A stretch of 64,000 bases of DNA, taken from contig NZ_CP068083.1 in the NCBI RefSeq assembly GCF_016725325.1, positions 186,001 to 250,000 on the forward strand, written 5' to 3'. The notes beneath the pieces are model-generated. The model searched no databases. It saw nothing but the letters and a program-made list of their open reading frames with translations, and had not been told where the DNA came from. Source of the DNA: Sphingobacterium spiritivorum. Lineage in GTDB: Bacteria; Bacteroidota; Bacteroidia; Sphingobacteriales; Sphingobacteriaceae. The translations under genes and the position numbers were made by a program. Shown here piece by piece: positions 10,401 through 17,093 of this stretch. Position 1 is the first letter of the stretch. Each line of letters begins with the position of its first letter.

Positions 10401-10476
10401 CAGTGACATGGATTCCACAAAGGAAAACCATGCAAAGAAGTGTACTAAAAACACGGTTTCTAGTATTATTTTTCAT
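7411..10476 (-). CDS. SusC/RagA-family TonB-dependent outer-membrane transporter, no STN domain
   Basis: The protein is 1021 residues with a Sec signal (ending HVTAYGQ), a carboxypeptidase-regulatory-like domain (about 38-110, GKVIDSLTRNPIPGATV), the SusC linker LDEVVVVGYAQKRRSSETGA, a TonB plug (about 125-245, with NNDPLYVIDGVFI and AMYGSRGANGVIIVTTKRG) and a long beta-barrel ending in RVYQFGVNLTL with the terminal hydrophobic residue expected for OMP assembly. Unlike the other three SusC proteins in this window it has no N-terminal STN domain, and no ECF sigma/FecR pair sits upstream. Control therefore cannot use the trans-envelope relay and may depend on the leader, which contains a Met/Cys leader peptide and a convergent RNA candidate. 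It heads the operon that runs to the left edge. Confidence 0.95.
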   Translation of the reverse strand: MKNNTRNRVFSTLLCMVFLCGIHVTAYGQSTPLINASIAGKVIDSLTRNPIPGATVQLEAVTHQVQTDELGNFKLVTGQKLPATVIVSVVGYTKRTVVIRSSPAVIVLSQNQDQLDEVVVVGYAQKRRSSETGAITEVKGKALEFQGGVSLSEKIQGLAPGLQIASASGVEGGSALVRLRGATSINANNDPLYVIDGVFINSRSLQNVNAGGQNINPLADINPADIESIEVFKDANATAMYGSRGANGVIIVTTKRGKRNAATRINLNSVIGKATTPKVWSLVTGPEHASILNQQWINDGKSYETRPYRPLSEGGAGNPEDQGTFDRLSLIFRDPVQTTHNLSVAGGGEKTSFFLSGEFTKQPSILKLQDFNRLSFRTNLDHQISSALSIGTSIAYSSTERETVPTGDTGGITNTGLHTPTLTPLFNADGTYNRGERFNNPYVLLENSNSHAYGKHLIGNVFAKWNILKNLSFKSSFSLDDNSYNEVIYYNANLNQGLATNGSGRDVLSTETTWVAEQLLNYIPLSDKEHFLSVFLGNTLQRGFISRASLTGTNYPSTQFTTISSAAVTTASATGRLYNGLISYFGGVNYTFKDRYSLDANVRTDASSRFGANNRWATFPSVGAAWNIAKEDFLRQNLSFVNTLQLKGSIGWTGNQGIPDFSSQLLWTGGNNYLDKPGVAPTQLGNENLKWETTRQWNVGLETSLFDRRVSLNVDLYNKYTKDLLLEVPTPAKTGFSSSYQNFGEISNKGFEIELKTLNITNDHFQWNTTFNISHNKNKVEKLSKSFTQYNRDWVRIEEGYPLYSFWLYKQLYVDTQTGNAVYDDSRTGDGKITVDDRQIVGDAWPAFYGSLTNQLSYKNFSFAFNFYFSQGNKVFNMNRYFQEHAGSRGTSWSMLSSMLRSWQEPGDVTDIPRITTLQNPDGSYNHNYESSRFLEDASFIRLKYINIGYTFPTALLGKQTVIKKLGLYFNATNLLTFTGYSGPDPEVNVAQSQAGATVQGLDFSMPPHARVYQFGVNLTL

Positions 10477-10487
10477 ATTTTTGATTG

Positions 10488-10587
10488 GTTTTAATATAAA
10501 ATTTCAATAACAAGCCACAACGCCAATTGAACACTTGTTGTTGATAGGAGACCATCAGGGAGGTAGTCAATACTTCCCTGTTTTTTT
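10488..10587 (+). ncRNA. Candidate cis-antisense sRNA opposite the susC leader (system A)
   Basis: On the plus strand a 10-11 bp stem (10505-10514 with 10534-10543, one U-G) is followed by a 10-bp stem (10556-10565 with 10571-10580, loop of 5, one G-U) and seven Ts at 10581-10587, a strong intrinsic terminator. Both G-U pairs would become A-C mismatches on the minus strand, so the RNA belongs to the plus strand, opposite the 5' leader of susC. A perfect -7 element TATTTTTG lies at 10476-10483; no good -33 box was found. The start is estimated from that -7 box. DonS-type antisense RNAs of Bacteroides use the same arrangement. Confidence 0.6.
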
Positions 10588-10646
10588 GAATATAGCTATC
10601 CAATGATGCCTCTGAAGACACCTTAGATCATGCCAGTAAACGATGG

Positions 10647-10673
10647 AAAAAATTAGTGCATTAACACATGCAC
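10647..10673 (-). terminator. Attenuator-like hairpin overlapping the leader-peptide Cys codons
   Basis: On the minus strand GTGCAT and ATGCAC pair perfectly (6 bp, 6-base loop) and are followed after two bases by a T6 run at 10652-10647. The stem contains the last Met and Cys codons and the stop of the leader peptide, so a ribosome there would block it. An upstream second copy of ATGTGCA could compete for the same 3' arm. The stem is short, so termination efficiency is uncertain. Confidence 0.4.
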
Positions 10674-10744
10674 ATCGGGCTGCACATTCGCAATACAGGG
10701 TTAAGGAATAACGTAGAGAATGAGGTAAAGGTTTGTGTTTTCAT
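10661..10744 (-). CDS. Met/Cys-rich leader peptide upstream of the sulfur SusCD operon
   Basis: An ATG at 10744 opens a 27-codon frame (MKTQTFTSFSTLF...) that ends M-C-S-P-M-C-M-C before a TAA at 10661. Six of the last eight residues are Met or Cys, and the frame has no other Cys. It lies 184 bases upstream of the susC ATG on the same strand. A -7-like box (TACCTTTA, 10754-10761) would place transcription initiation within a few bases of the ATG, giving a nearly leaderless message. The final Cys codons fall inside a small hairpin (10656-10661 with 10668-10673) followed by six Ts on the minus strand. This arrangement is that of an attenuator peptide reporting on cysteine/methionine charging. 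The peptide itself probably has no other function. Homology was not tested. Confidence 0.55.
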   Translation of the reverse strand: MKTQTFTSFSTLFLNPVLRMCSPMCMC

Positions 10745-10753
10745 GTTCTTAGA

Positions 10754-10761
10754 TAAAGGTA
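10754..10761 (-). promoter_or_regulatory. Probable -7 promoter element for the leader peptide/susC operon
   Basis: On the minus strand this reads TACCTTTA, one mismatch from the Bacteroidota -7 consensus TAnnTTTG, ten bases upstream of the leader-peptide ATG. I see no clear TTTG at the -33 position, so the assignment rests on one element and its position. Confidence 0.35.
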
Positions 10762-11078
10762 AATTTTAATTCATTTTGCTGTGTCTTGAAATGTTACTGA
10801 ACACTGCAGGCTTGAACTACAGGAGGTCAGAAACACTGTTCAATATTTAAATAGTCATAATACAAGTACAAACATACAATAAAATCTACTAAATCAATAG
10901 ACTTTATTAATTATTTTTAATTAACCCTGTTTTCAGCGGTCTTTTGAGGACTTTTAGGGATTTGAAATTTTCTTGGAATAAGCTATATCCGACCTATATT
11001 CCTTTCAGATAAAAATCCGCTGTTAAAGAGCTTTTCACAGAAATAGCTGACTTTCCATTCCTAATTATTTCAAAATTA

Positions 11079-11112
11079 ATGTTGCAACATACTCCTTAAT
11101 ATCATACTTTTA
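11079..11112 (+). promoter_or_regulatory. Palindrome and promoter upstream of the TonB receptor gene
   Basis: The perfect 12-bp palindrome ATGTTGCAACAT (11079-11090) contains GTTG at 11081-11084. This lies 20 bases ahead of TACTTTTA (11105-11112), a near match to the Bacteroidota -7 box. The receptor ATG follows at 11155. A regulator bound to the palindrome would cover the -33 element. It does not resemble a classical Fur box. Confidence 0.4.
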
Positions 11113-11154
11113 CAGCTTTATTTAAATTAAGTCCAAATAAGAACATATTTAAAA

Positions 11155-13503
11155 ATGTCCCTTCCCCTATCCAAACTACAAGTCAGATTTTTCAGATACA
11201 GTCTGCTTTGCTTGGTGATCTTTCAACTAAATCACACTTTTGCTCAAGCACAATCCATACAACTTCTTGTCCGGGATGAAAGTAATCGTCCGCTTCCGCA
11301 TGCCACAGTATACCTCAACAAAAAAGCCACAGGATCTACTGCCCGGGACGGCTCATTTAACATTCCTGTACAATCTTCCAATACACTTCAGCTGACCATC
11401 TCTTCGCTCGGATATCAAACTTATACAGGTATTTTACGCACAGATACACTTTCGAATCCTTTTATTGTCGTATTGAAAGACAGCAGATCACTCGATGAGG
11501 TAGTTGTCACTGCAGGTAGAAAAGCAGAAAGCATAGATGAAATACCATCTTCTGTATCTATTCTGACCCGTAAGGAAATAGAGACACAGATCAATATCAC
11601 GTCCAATTTAGCTTCTATACTTGGCAATACGATACCGGGATTGGGAACATCCAACAACAAATCAACTAATTCGGGACAGACTCTGCGGGGACGCGCAGTA
11701 TTGGTGCTGATTGACGGGATCCCTCAGTCTACTCCATTGATGAATGGCAGTCGCGATCTCCGAACCATAGATCCCAGTGTAATCGAGCGTATTGAAGTAA
11801 TCAAGGGGGCAACCTCTATATATGGTAACGGATCCGGTGGAGGTATCATTAATTACATCACCAAGAAGAACACTGATAATGTACCTTTCTCCGGACAGAC
11901 ATTCGCAGGAACGTCCTTCAATCCGGTACATCCGGGTCAGACGATGGGCTATCGCTTTGCACAAATGTTTTCAGGCAGGAGCAACAAATTCAGTTATACG
12001 GTAAGCGGATCTGCAGATTATACAGGCCTGCAACGGGATGGAAAAGGCCTTCCTATCGGACAGCAGGATGGTATGTCTAATTCTTATCAGTACAATGCTT
12101 TTATCAAACTGGGATACGACCTGGACAGTAATACTTCCATAAGTGCGTTCTACAATCTGTACAACAGTACACAACATACACGCTATATCAATCAGGCTGG
12201 TGTATACGGAGAATCTCCTGCCATCGGTGTGCGTGGAGAAGAACCCGGTGAAAATGCCGGCACTCCATACAACCACAATATTATGGTAAACCTGACAAAG
12301 CGTAATATTTTCGGGCACACACAACTGGATCTCAGCGGATATTACAATTCATTCAGCTCCATGAACAGATATGTACCTTCGGGAACAGCATGGTACGGAC
12401 CAGGACAGACAAAGATCAACTCCGAGAAAAAAGGAGTCCGAATTAATCTCAACACTCCTTTCCGTATCGGAAATATCCCGACAGAAGTAACATATGGACT
12501 GGATTTACTGAATGATGTCACAAATCAAAACCTGACAGATGGCAGAATTTATATTCCGGATATGAATATGGTTAACTTTGCACCATACGCGCAATTGAAA
12601 ATGGATGTACTGGAAAACCTGATTTTTAAAGGTGGGGTACGCTACGAAAATGCAACTGTCAAGATAAAAGATTTCAGTACTATTGCAACCGGGCCTGATG
12701 GTCAGGGAAGCATAGCTGTATCAGGAGGAAAGATTCCCTACAAAGCGACTATGTTTAATGCCGGCCTGCGCTATACGAAATATGACATTTTTAATCCTTT
12801 TGTGAGTTTCTCTCAGGGTTTTGCTATCAATGAACTCGGGCGTATACTCCGTCGTGCAAAAGCAAATACATTAGATCAGCTGGAGACAGACCCTATTATT
12901 ACCAATAACTATGAGGTAGGATTTTCAAGTCAGTATAACTGGCTTCATTTATCAGCGGCCTACTACATCAGTACATCCAAACTTGGAGTCAATCTGGTAG
13001 ATGTGGGTGGTTTTCTGATGGCACAACGTGAACCTGAAAATGTAAAAGGATATGAACTTGCTGCAGAAGCAAGGCTTTCACCGCAATGGACACTGGGAGC
13101 AAACTATGCTTTTGTAGAAGGGAAAGCCAAATTTGACGACGGACGCAAAGTATATCTCAACGGATCTCGTATAGCTCCTCCCAAAGCCACAGCTTATGTA
13201 TATTACAGACCGGCTTCACAATGGAATCTCCAACTATTTTGGGTACACACTGGTTCAAGAGACCGCTTTCCTCTCAATGACAAAGGAAAATATAACAACA
13301 GTGAAGGCCCGATCAAACCTGTAGACTTATTCAATCTGTCCGCAGCATACACGATCAATACCAAATGGAGTTTGGGTATGGGTGTAGAAAATCTTTTCAA
13401 CACGACTTATTACCCGACAGTCAGCCAATATCGCGCCATAGACGCCGAATATGCCAGAGGGAATGGTATGCAGGCAAATATTAATGTCCATTACAAATTT
13501 TAA
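11155..13503 (+). CDS. TonB-dependent receptor, siderophore/ferric type with carboxypeptidase-like N-domain
   Basis: The 782-residue protein has a signal peptide (hydrophobic stretch to about residue 33, ending AQAQ), a carboxypeptidase-regulatory-like domain (about 35-108, LPHATVYLNKKATGS), the linker LDEVVVTAGRKAESIDEIPSSVSIL, and a TonB plug to about 235 (RGRAVLVLIDGIPQ, ERIEVIKGATSIYGNGSGGGIINYITKK). A 22-strand-type barrel follows, ending MQANINVHYKF with a terminal Phe. Size and plug sequence fit ferric-siderophore receptors of the FecA/FhuE class rather than SusC. The stop is only two bases before the ATG of the PepSY protein, a common partner of siderophore receptors, which supports an iron role. 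The substrate cannot be named from sequence. Confidence 0.9.
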   Translation: MSLPLSKLQVRFFRYSLLCLVIFQLNHTFAQAQSIQLLVRDESNRPLPHATVYLNKKATGSTARDGSFNIPVQSSNTLQLTISSLGYQTYTGILRTDTLSNPFIVVLKDSRSLDEVVVTAGRKAESIDEIPSSVSILTRKEIETQINITSNLASILGNTIPGLGTSNNKSTNSGQTLRGRAVLVLIDGIPQSTPLMNGSRDLRTIDPSVIERIEVIKGATSIYGNGSGGGIINYITKKNTDNVPFSGQTFAGTSFNPVHPGQTMGYRFAQMFSGRSNKFSYTVSGSADYTGLQRDGKGLPIGQQDGMSNSYQYNAFIKLGYDLDSNTSISAFYNLYNSTQHTRYINQAGVYGESPAIGVRGEEPGENAGTPYNHNIMVNLTKRNIFGHTQLDLSGYYNSFSSMNRYVPSGTAWYGPGQTKINSEKKGVRINLNTPFRIGNIPTEVTYGLDLLNDVTNQNLTDGRIYIPDMNMVNFAPYAQLKMDVLENLIFKGGVRYENATVKIKDFSTIATGPDGQGSIAVSGGKIPYKATMFNAGLRYTKYDIFNPFVSFSQGFAINELGRILRRAKANTLDQLETDPIITNNYEVGFSSQYNWLHLSAAYYISTSKLGVNLVDVGGFLMAQREPENVKGYELAAEARLSPQWTLGANYAFVEGKAKFDDGRKVYLNGSRIAPPKATAYVYYRPASQWNLQLFWVHTGSRDRFPLNDKGKYNNSEGPIKPVDLFNLSAAYTINTKWSLGMGVENLFNTTYYPTVSQYRAIDAEYARGNGMQANINVHYKF

Positions 13504-13505
13504 TT

Positions 13506-14687
13506 ATGTTGCGTTCAGCAGTTCTGTGGATACATAAATGGATGGGAATTCTTAGTGGCATAGTGGTACTGTCTTTGGGTATTACCGGATGCCTCTATGT
13601 CTTTCAGGAAGAATTGAAACTGCTTTTCTATCCACAGAAATATTTCTTAGAAAAGAAACATAATGATGCACCTATGCCACTGAGCACGCTTATTGCCCAT
13701 GCTCAGGCGGCATTACCGCCGTCACACCGTATCACGCGTGCAGATCTCTATCCTGATCCGTCCCGTACCTGGGTATTCAGAGCATCCAAAACAAATGAAA
13801 ATGCATTTGGGCACTGGAATTATTACAGTTACTATGACCGTGTATTTGTGAATCCCTATACCGGAGCAGTCACAGCAGTAGAAGATTCGAAGAATGAATT
13901 CTTTCAGCTGGTTCTCCAAATGCACATGAATCTCTTACTGGGAAAAAAATATGGACATCCGATAGTTGGCTATTCTACCGCAGTATTTGTACTGTTGCTG
14001 ATCAGCGGACTCATCCTGTGGTGGCCGAAAAGATGGAAAGGAAAAACATTAAAACGCAGCATATGGATAGATCGGAAGGCCAAATGGAAAAGACTGAACT
14101 ATGATCTCCATAATGTACTTGGGTTTTACAGTCTTTTTATCGGACTCATAATAGGTATAACAGGATTGGTATTTGCATTTCCGGCGTTTGAGAAATCCTA
14201 TGTAAACTTTTTCAATCATCTGGGGAAGAATGAAATTAAACAGAATAAGCCAACTTATCCCCTTGTGTCCGGACCACAAGCCTCAGCAATGGATAAAGCA
14301 CTCCACTTTGCAATCAAAACATATCCAACCGCGGATATAATGTCTTTGCGTCTTCGTAATGAGGCAGACAAACCTGTGGACATACAGATCCGATTACAAA
14401 AAGATAAAACAAGCAGGTTCAAATGGTATTATTTTGATGCTGTGACAGCACAGATCGTCAATATAAAGAGTGATGACAATCTCTCGGGAGGAGAGAAACT
14501 GCGCTCCATGAATTATGATCTTCATGTGGGAAGCATAGGTGGTTTACCAACTAAAATTCTGGCCTTCTTTATTTCTCTGTTCTGCGCCACTTTACCTGTT
14601 ACAGGATATATTCTTTGGTGGCAGAAATCTTCCAAATCCAACAAAAAATCCAAACGCAAAACAACGAGACACAGACTACCTGCCTGA
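13506..14687 (+). CDS. PepSY-associated transmembrane protein (iron-uptake reductase type)
   Basis: The 393-residue protein has the four-helix layout of the PepSY_TM family. Helix 1 is about residues 8-30 (WIHKWMGILSGIVVLSLGITGC), helices 2 and 3 are about 150-175 and 205-230 (HNVLGFYSLFIGLIIGITG), and helix 4 is about 350-372 (ILAFFISLFCATLPVTGYILWW). Large periplasmic PepSY-like segments lie between helices 1-2 and 3-4. Conserved His residues near helix ends (HKWMG, QMHMNLLLGKKYGHPIVG, DLHNVLG, DLHVGSIGGLPTK) could bind heme or metal. Family members next to ferric-siderophore receptors are thought to reduce or release iron in the periplasm. It is the second gene of a two-gene operon and has a basic C-terminal tail (SNKKSKRKTTRHR). 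Confidence 0.9.
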   Translation: MLRSAVLWIHKWMGILSGIVVLSLGITGCLYVFQEELKLLFYPQKYFLEKKHNDAPMPLSTLIAHAQAALPPSHRITRADLYPDPSRTWVFRASKTNENAFGHWNYYSYYDRVFVNPYTGAVTAVEDSKNEFFQLVLQMHMNLLLGKKYGHPIVGYSTAVFVLLLISGLILWWPKRWKGKTLKRSIWIDRKAKWKRLNYDLHNVLGFYSLFIGLIIGITGLVFAFPAFEKSYVNFFNHLGKNEIKQNKPTYPLVSGPQASAMDKALHFAIKTYPTADIMSLRLRNEADKPVDIQIRLQKDKTSRFKWYYFDAVTAQIVNIKSDDNLSGGEKLRSMNYDLHVGSIGGLPTKILAFFISLFCATLPVTGYILWWQKSSKSNKKSKRKTTRHRLPA

Positions 14688-14689
14688 CA

Positions 14690-14827
14690 GTTAGCTAAGG
14701 TACGCGTGCGGTTGAGCCGGCTCAATGTTTCCCGTGATACACCCAGGTACTAAGCAAATAATGTTTTGGAGACCCGTTGGAATAATTTAGGATATTCAGA
14801 CAGTAAGAGATCATACTTTTCAGCAGC
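14690..14827 (-). pseudogene. Crp/Fnr-family regulator remnant (C-terminal end only)
   Basis: The minus strand reads AAEKYDLLLSEYPKLFQRV, then KTLFA, an in-frame stop (TAG), then YLGVSRETLSRLNRTRTLAN. This matches the C-terminal end of the intact Crp/Fnr protein encoded at 15460-15993 (RYERILKRSPRLFQEI, YIANYLRMSPETLSRLQKS) and the helix-turn-helix pattern of the family. Another stop lies a few codons upstream, and no cyclic-nucleotide-binding portion follows. The fragment abuts the end of the PepSY gene. It is a decayed regulator on the opposite strand; the parent gene was probably a divergent or downstream regulator of the iron operon, which is inference. Confidence 0.7.
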
Positions 14828-14830
14828 AAA

Positions 14831-15183
14831 TGTTTACTGTGGTTAAGAGAACTGTAAACAGAATAACGGATTTAAAAAAAGTCTCGTATCGTTATTCTTT
14901 CTACAAAATTCCGAATAGCTTTTCAAATCAACATGTGACCTATATCACAACTTTTAATTGCTCATTCCCCAAATTATTGACCATAAATTGAAAAAATCCA
15001 AAAATTTAGAGACAAACACACCAAAAAAAACTATAAACTACACAATAAACACAAAAAATATATTAAAAACAGAATAAAAAATCATCAAAAAATAAAAAAC
15101 AAAGGATTTTAAATTTAAAAACACATCAATTTTTATTAAAATCAATAAAAAATTCAAAATATCATTATTTTTTTGATGTAAAA
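14831..15183. other. AT-rich intergenic stretch
   Basis: No supportable gene is visible. The stretch from about 14990 is almost entirely A/T with poly-A runs on the plus strand, and no stable hairpin or open frame stands out. Confidence 0.5.
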
Positions 15184-15214
15184 TTTGCAATTTAAAATAT
15201 AATTACTACCTTTA
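15184..15214 (+). promoter_or_regulatory. Bacteroidota-type promoter for a short RNA
   Basis: TTTG at 15184-15187 is followed by exactly 19 bases and then TACCTTTA at 15207-15214, an almost perfect match to TTTG-N19-TAnnTTTG. No coding frame starts nearby; the predicted transcript runs straight into a terminator about 70 bases downstream. Confidence 0.65.
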
Positions 15215-15219
15215 CAGCT

Positions 15220-15290
15220 CCTCATATTACAATTTATAATTGGTTATTAAAAGGTTTTCATTCTCCCCCGTTTGAAAACCTTTTTATTTT
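15220..15290 (+). ncRNA. Candidate ~70-nt small RNA ending in a 12-bp terminator hairpin
   Basis: Downstream of a consensus promoter, a perfect 12-bp stem (15249-15260 with 15273-15284) encloses a C-rich loop containing CTCCCCC and is followed by TATTTT. The short transcript has no open frame. The loop could base-pair with G-rich targets. The next gene (Crp/Fnr) begins 170 bases after the terminator, so an alternative reading is an attenuated leader of that gene. No Rfam family was recognised. Confidence 0.55.
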
Positions 15291-15459
15291 CGAAATAAAA
15301 TAGCATATCCAGTTTAAAAAACACTAAAACACTAAAAAAAGAAATAGAATATATCCAACACACATTCATTTAAAACAAAAACTAAATCAAAATCTCATTT
15401 TTTAATCTAATTGGATACTTTTACGTTATAAATACTTACTATTTCCAGCACTTTGACAC

Positions 15460-15993
15460 ATGAAAGTAGATAACATAGCAAATAAACTAAAGAATGCTAA
15501 TCTGTTTGATAAGACTGTTATTCTCCGGCGTCATGAATTTCTCTGCTTAAAAGACGCTATTGACCAGCATATATACTGGATAGACAGTGGCGGTCTGCGT
15601 ATTTTTATGATGGATGGCGAAGAAGAGCGAAATATCAGATTTGGATATTCCGATAATTTAATTGTTTCATTAGATTCATTTTTATCGGGAAATCCGACCG
15701 ATTTCTATATTCAGGCCATCCGAAAAACCACAGTCAGAATAGCAAACAAATCATCTTTACAACAGTTTATACAATCTGCCCCGGATAACTTCATCCTGTG
15801 GAATCAGATATTGGAAGATTTGATATTACAACAGGTAGAACGGGAAAAGGATATTCTGATCAGTTCTCCGCGGGAGCGATACGAGCGTATATTAAAAAGA
15901 AGTCCCCGTTTATTTCAGGAGATTCCGAACAAGTACATTGCCAACTACCTGCGCATGAGTCCGGAAACATTATCCAGACTTCAGAAATCTTGA
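15460..15993 (+). CDS. Crp/Fnr-family transcriptional regulator
   Basis: The 177-residue protein has a divergent cyclic-nucleotide-binding-like beta-roll (about 15-105, with YWIDSGGLRIFMMDGEEERNI and SLDSFLSG) followed by a long helix and a C-terminal winged-helix part. The recognition region reads YIANYLRMSPETLSRLQKS, typical of the many Bacteroidota Crp/Fnr regulators. The FNR cysteine cluster is absent, so it is not an Fe-S oxygen sensor. The effector is unknown. It is 48 bases upstream of the DinB-like gene and may be co-transcribed. A related fragment lies at 14690-14827 on the other strand. At 177 residues it is slightly shorter than the usual 190-230. Confidence 0.85.
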   Translation: MKVDNIANKLKNANLFDKTVILRRHEFLCLKDAIDQHIYWIDSGGLRIFMMDGEEERNIRFGYSDNLIVSLDSFLSGNPTDFYIQAIRKTTVRIANKSSLQQFIQSAPDNFILWNQILEDLILQQVEREKDILISSPRERYERILKRSPRLFQEIPNKYIANYLRMSPETLSRLQKS

Positions 15994-16041
15994 TTTCAGT
16001 CAAGATTTTTTTAATCCGAAAAGAGGAGCTTTGAACAAGAT

Positions 16042-16587
16042 ATGAAAATAGAATCCTCCACATTGATTAATGATCTGATTGAGTTGACCACTCAACATAT
16101 AGCATTGGCGCAACAGCTGCAACATAATTCTCCTGAGAAACTCAACAAACGACCCTATGAGGGATCCTGGAGTACGCTGGAATGCATTGAACATCTCAAC
16201 AGGTATGCAGACTTTTATCTTCCGGAAATTGAACTACGCATAAAATCCAGCACTGCCCCTTCCCGAAAAATTTTTCAAAGCGGCCTGCTTGGTAATTATT
16301 TCGCAAATACTATGCTGCCCAAAAGTAAACTCAATAAGATGAAGACTTTTAAAAAAATGAATCCTATCGGAAGTCAGCTTACTGCAGATGTGATCCGTAT
16401 ATTTATCCTGCAACAGCAGCGTCTCATCCAGATTCTGAACACCGCAAGACAAGCTGATCTTCAAAAAATAAAAACAAGCATCAGCATTTCCCGATGGATT
16501 AAGATCAGACTTGGAGACACCTTCAGGATACTGATCTACCACAATGAAAGACATATGCAACAGATCAAAAGAATAGGGATATTGTAA
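16042..16587 (+). CDS. DinB-family (YfiT-like) putative metal-dependent protein
   Basis: The 181 residues form an all-helical protein with the DinB layout. Helix 1 holds LIELTTQHIALAQQLQ, then KRPYEGSWSTLECIEHLNRYADFYLPEIELRI supplies the first conserved His (in the IEHLNRY motif), and the C-terminal helix IYHNERHMQQIKRIGIL supplies two more. Three His residues in these positions form the metal site in DinB/YfiT proteins, which include thiol-dependent transferases and proteins of unknown reaction. No signal peptide is visible. It ends 8 bases before the convergent hypothetical gene. The reaction cannot be specified. Confidence 0.75.
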   Translation: MKIESSTLINDLIELTTQHIALAQQLQHNSPEKLNKRPYEGSWSTLECIEHLNRYADFYLPEIELRIKSSTAPSRKIFQSGLLGNYFANTMLPKSKLNKMKTFKKMNPIGSQLTADVIRIFILQQQRLIQILNTARQADLQKIKTSISISRWIKIRLGDTFRILIYHNERHMQQIKRIGIL

Positions 16588-16595
16588 TTAACAAA

Positions 16596-17054
16596 CTATT
16601 TCCAGTTTTCTAATCTCCACCCTTCCTCCAGTCGTTCTTTTAAATAAGTATCGTTCCAAACTCCGCTTGGGGACAATTTCACATGCTCTTCATCCAAGTC
16701 TTTTACTTCAATAAAACTATTGTCTTTCCTATTTGAAATAATCCAATAATTCTTTTTAAAATAATGTCCAGCTCTTTCATAAAGAGGTAATTCAAAACAA
16801 TAAGGAAGTGAAATGTATCCAATCAAATTGATAATTTTTCGTCTGAGTGCAGCCTTTACCGGAAACCGGATATAGAAAAATCCATCTTCATAAATAGCAT
16901 TTGACAAAGGTGGTAACTTATCAAATAAGGTATAAGTAACTTTTATCATCTCCACATCATTTCGTTTATCTTCCGGCAGATTCACTAATTGAAAAAGCGC
17001 AACTCCTTTATCCGTGGTTAAGCTGTAAACATTGCCTAATTGTACCTTCTTCAT
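16596..17054 (-). CDS. Conserved hypothetical protein
   Basis: I do not recognise the family. The start at 17054 (MKKVQLGNVYSLTTDKG) is chosen over an in-frame ATG at 17117, because the extra residues would be read through the terminator stem at 17101-17126. The 152-residue product is soluble, with an N-terminal beta-rich part (VALFQLVNLPEDKRNDVEMIKVTYTLFD) and a Trp/Tyr-rich C-terminus ending WNDTYLKERLEEGWRLENWK. It resembles small Bacteroidota proteins of the immunity or housekeeping type without known function. A possible -7 box, TATCTTTA, lies about 35 bases upstream, next to the preceding terminator. The gene converges on the DinB-like gene. Confidence 0.6.
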   Translation of the reverse strand: MKKVQLGNVYSLTTDKGVALFQLVNLPEDKRNDVEMIKVTYTLFDKLPPLSNAIYEDGFFYIRFPVKAALRRKIINLIGYISLPYCFELPLYERAGHYFKKNYWIISNRKDNSFIEVKDLDEEHVKLSPSGVWNDTYLKERLEEGWRLENWK

Positions 17055-17093
17055 TTTTATTAAAATATATAAGTTGCCTATTGTAATAAAGAT

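Noticed and set aside
10490-10760. SAM or other sulfur riboswitch in the susC leader of system A
   Set aside because: I could not find the conserved kink-turn and junction elements of SAM-I or SAM-II. The leader peptide and antisense stems explain the region better.
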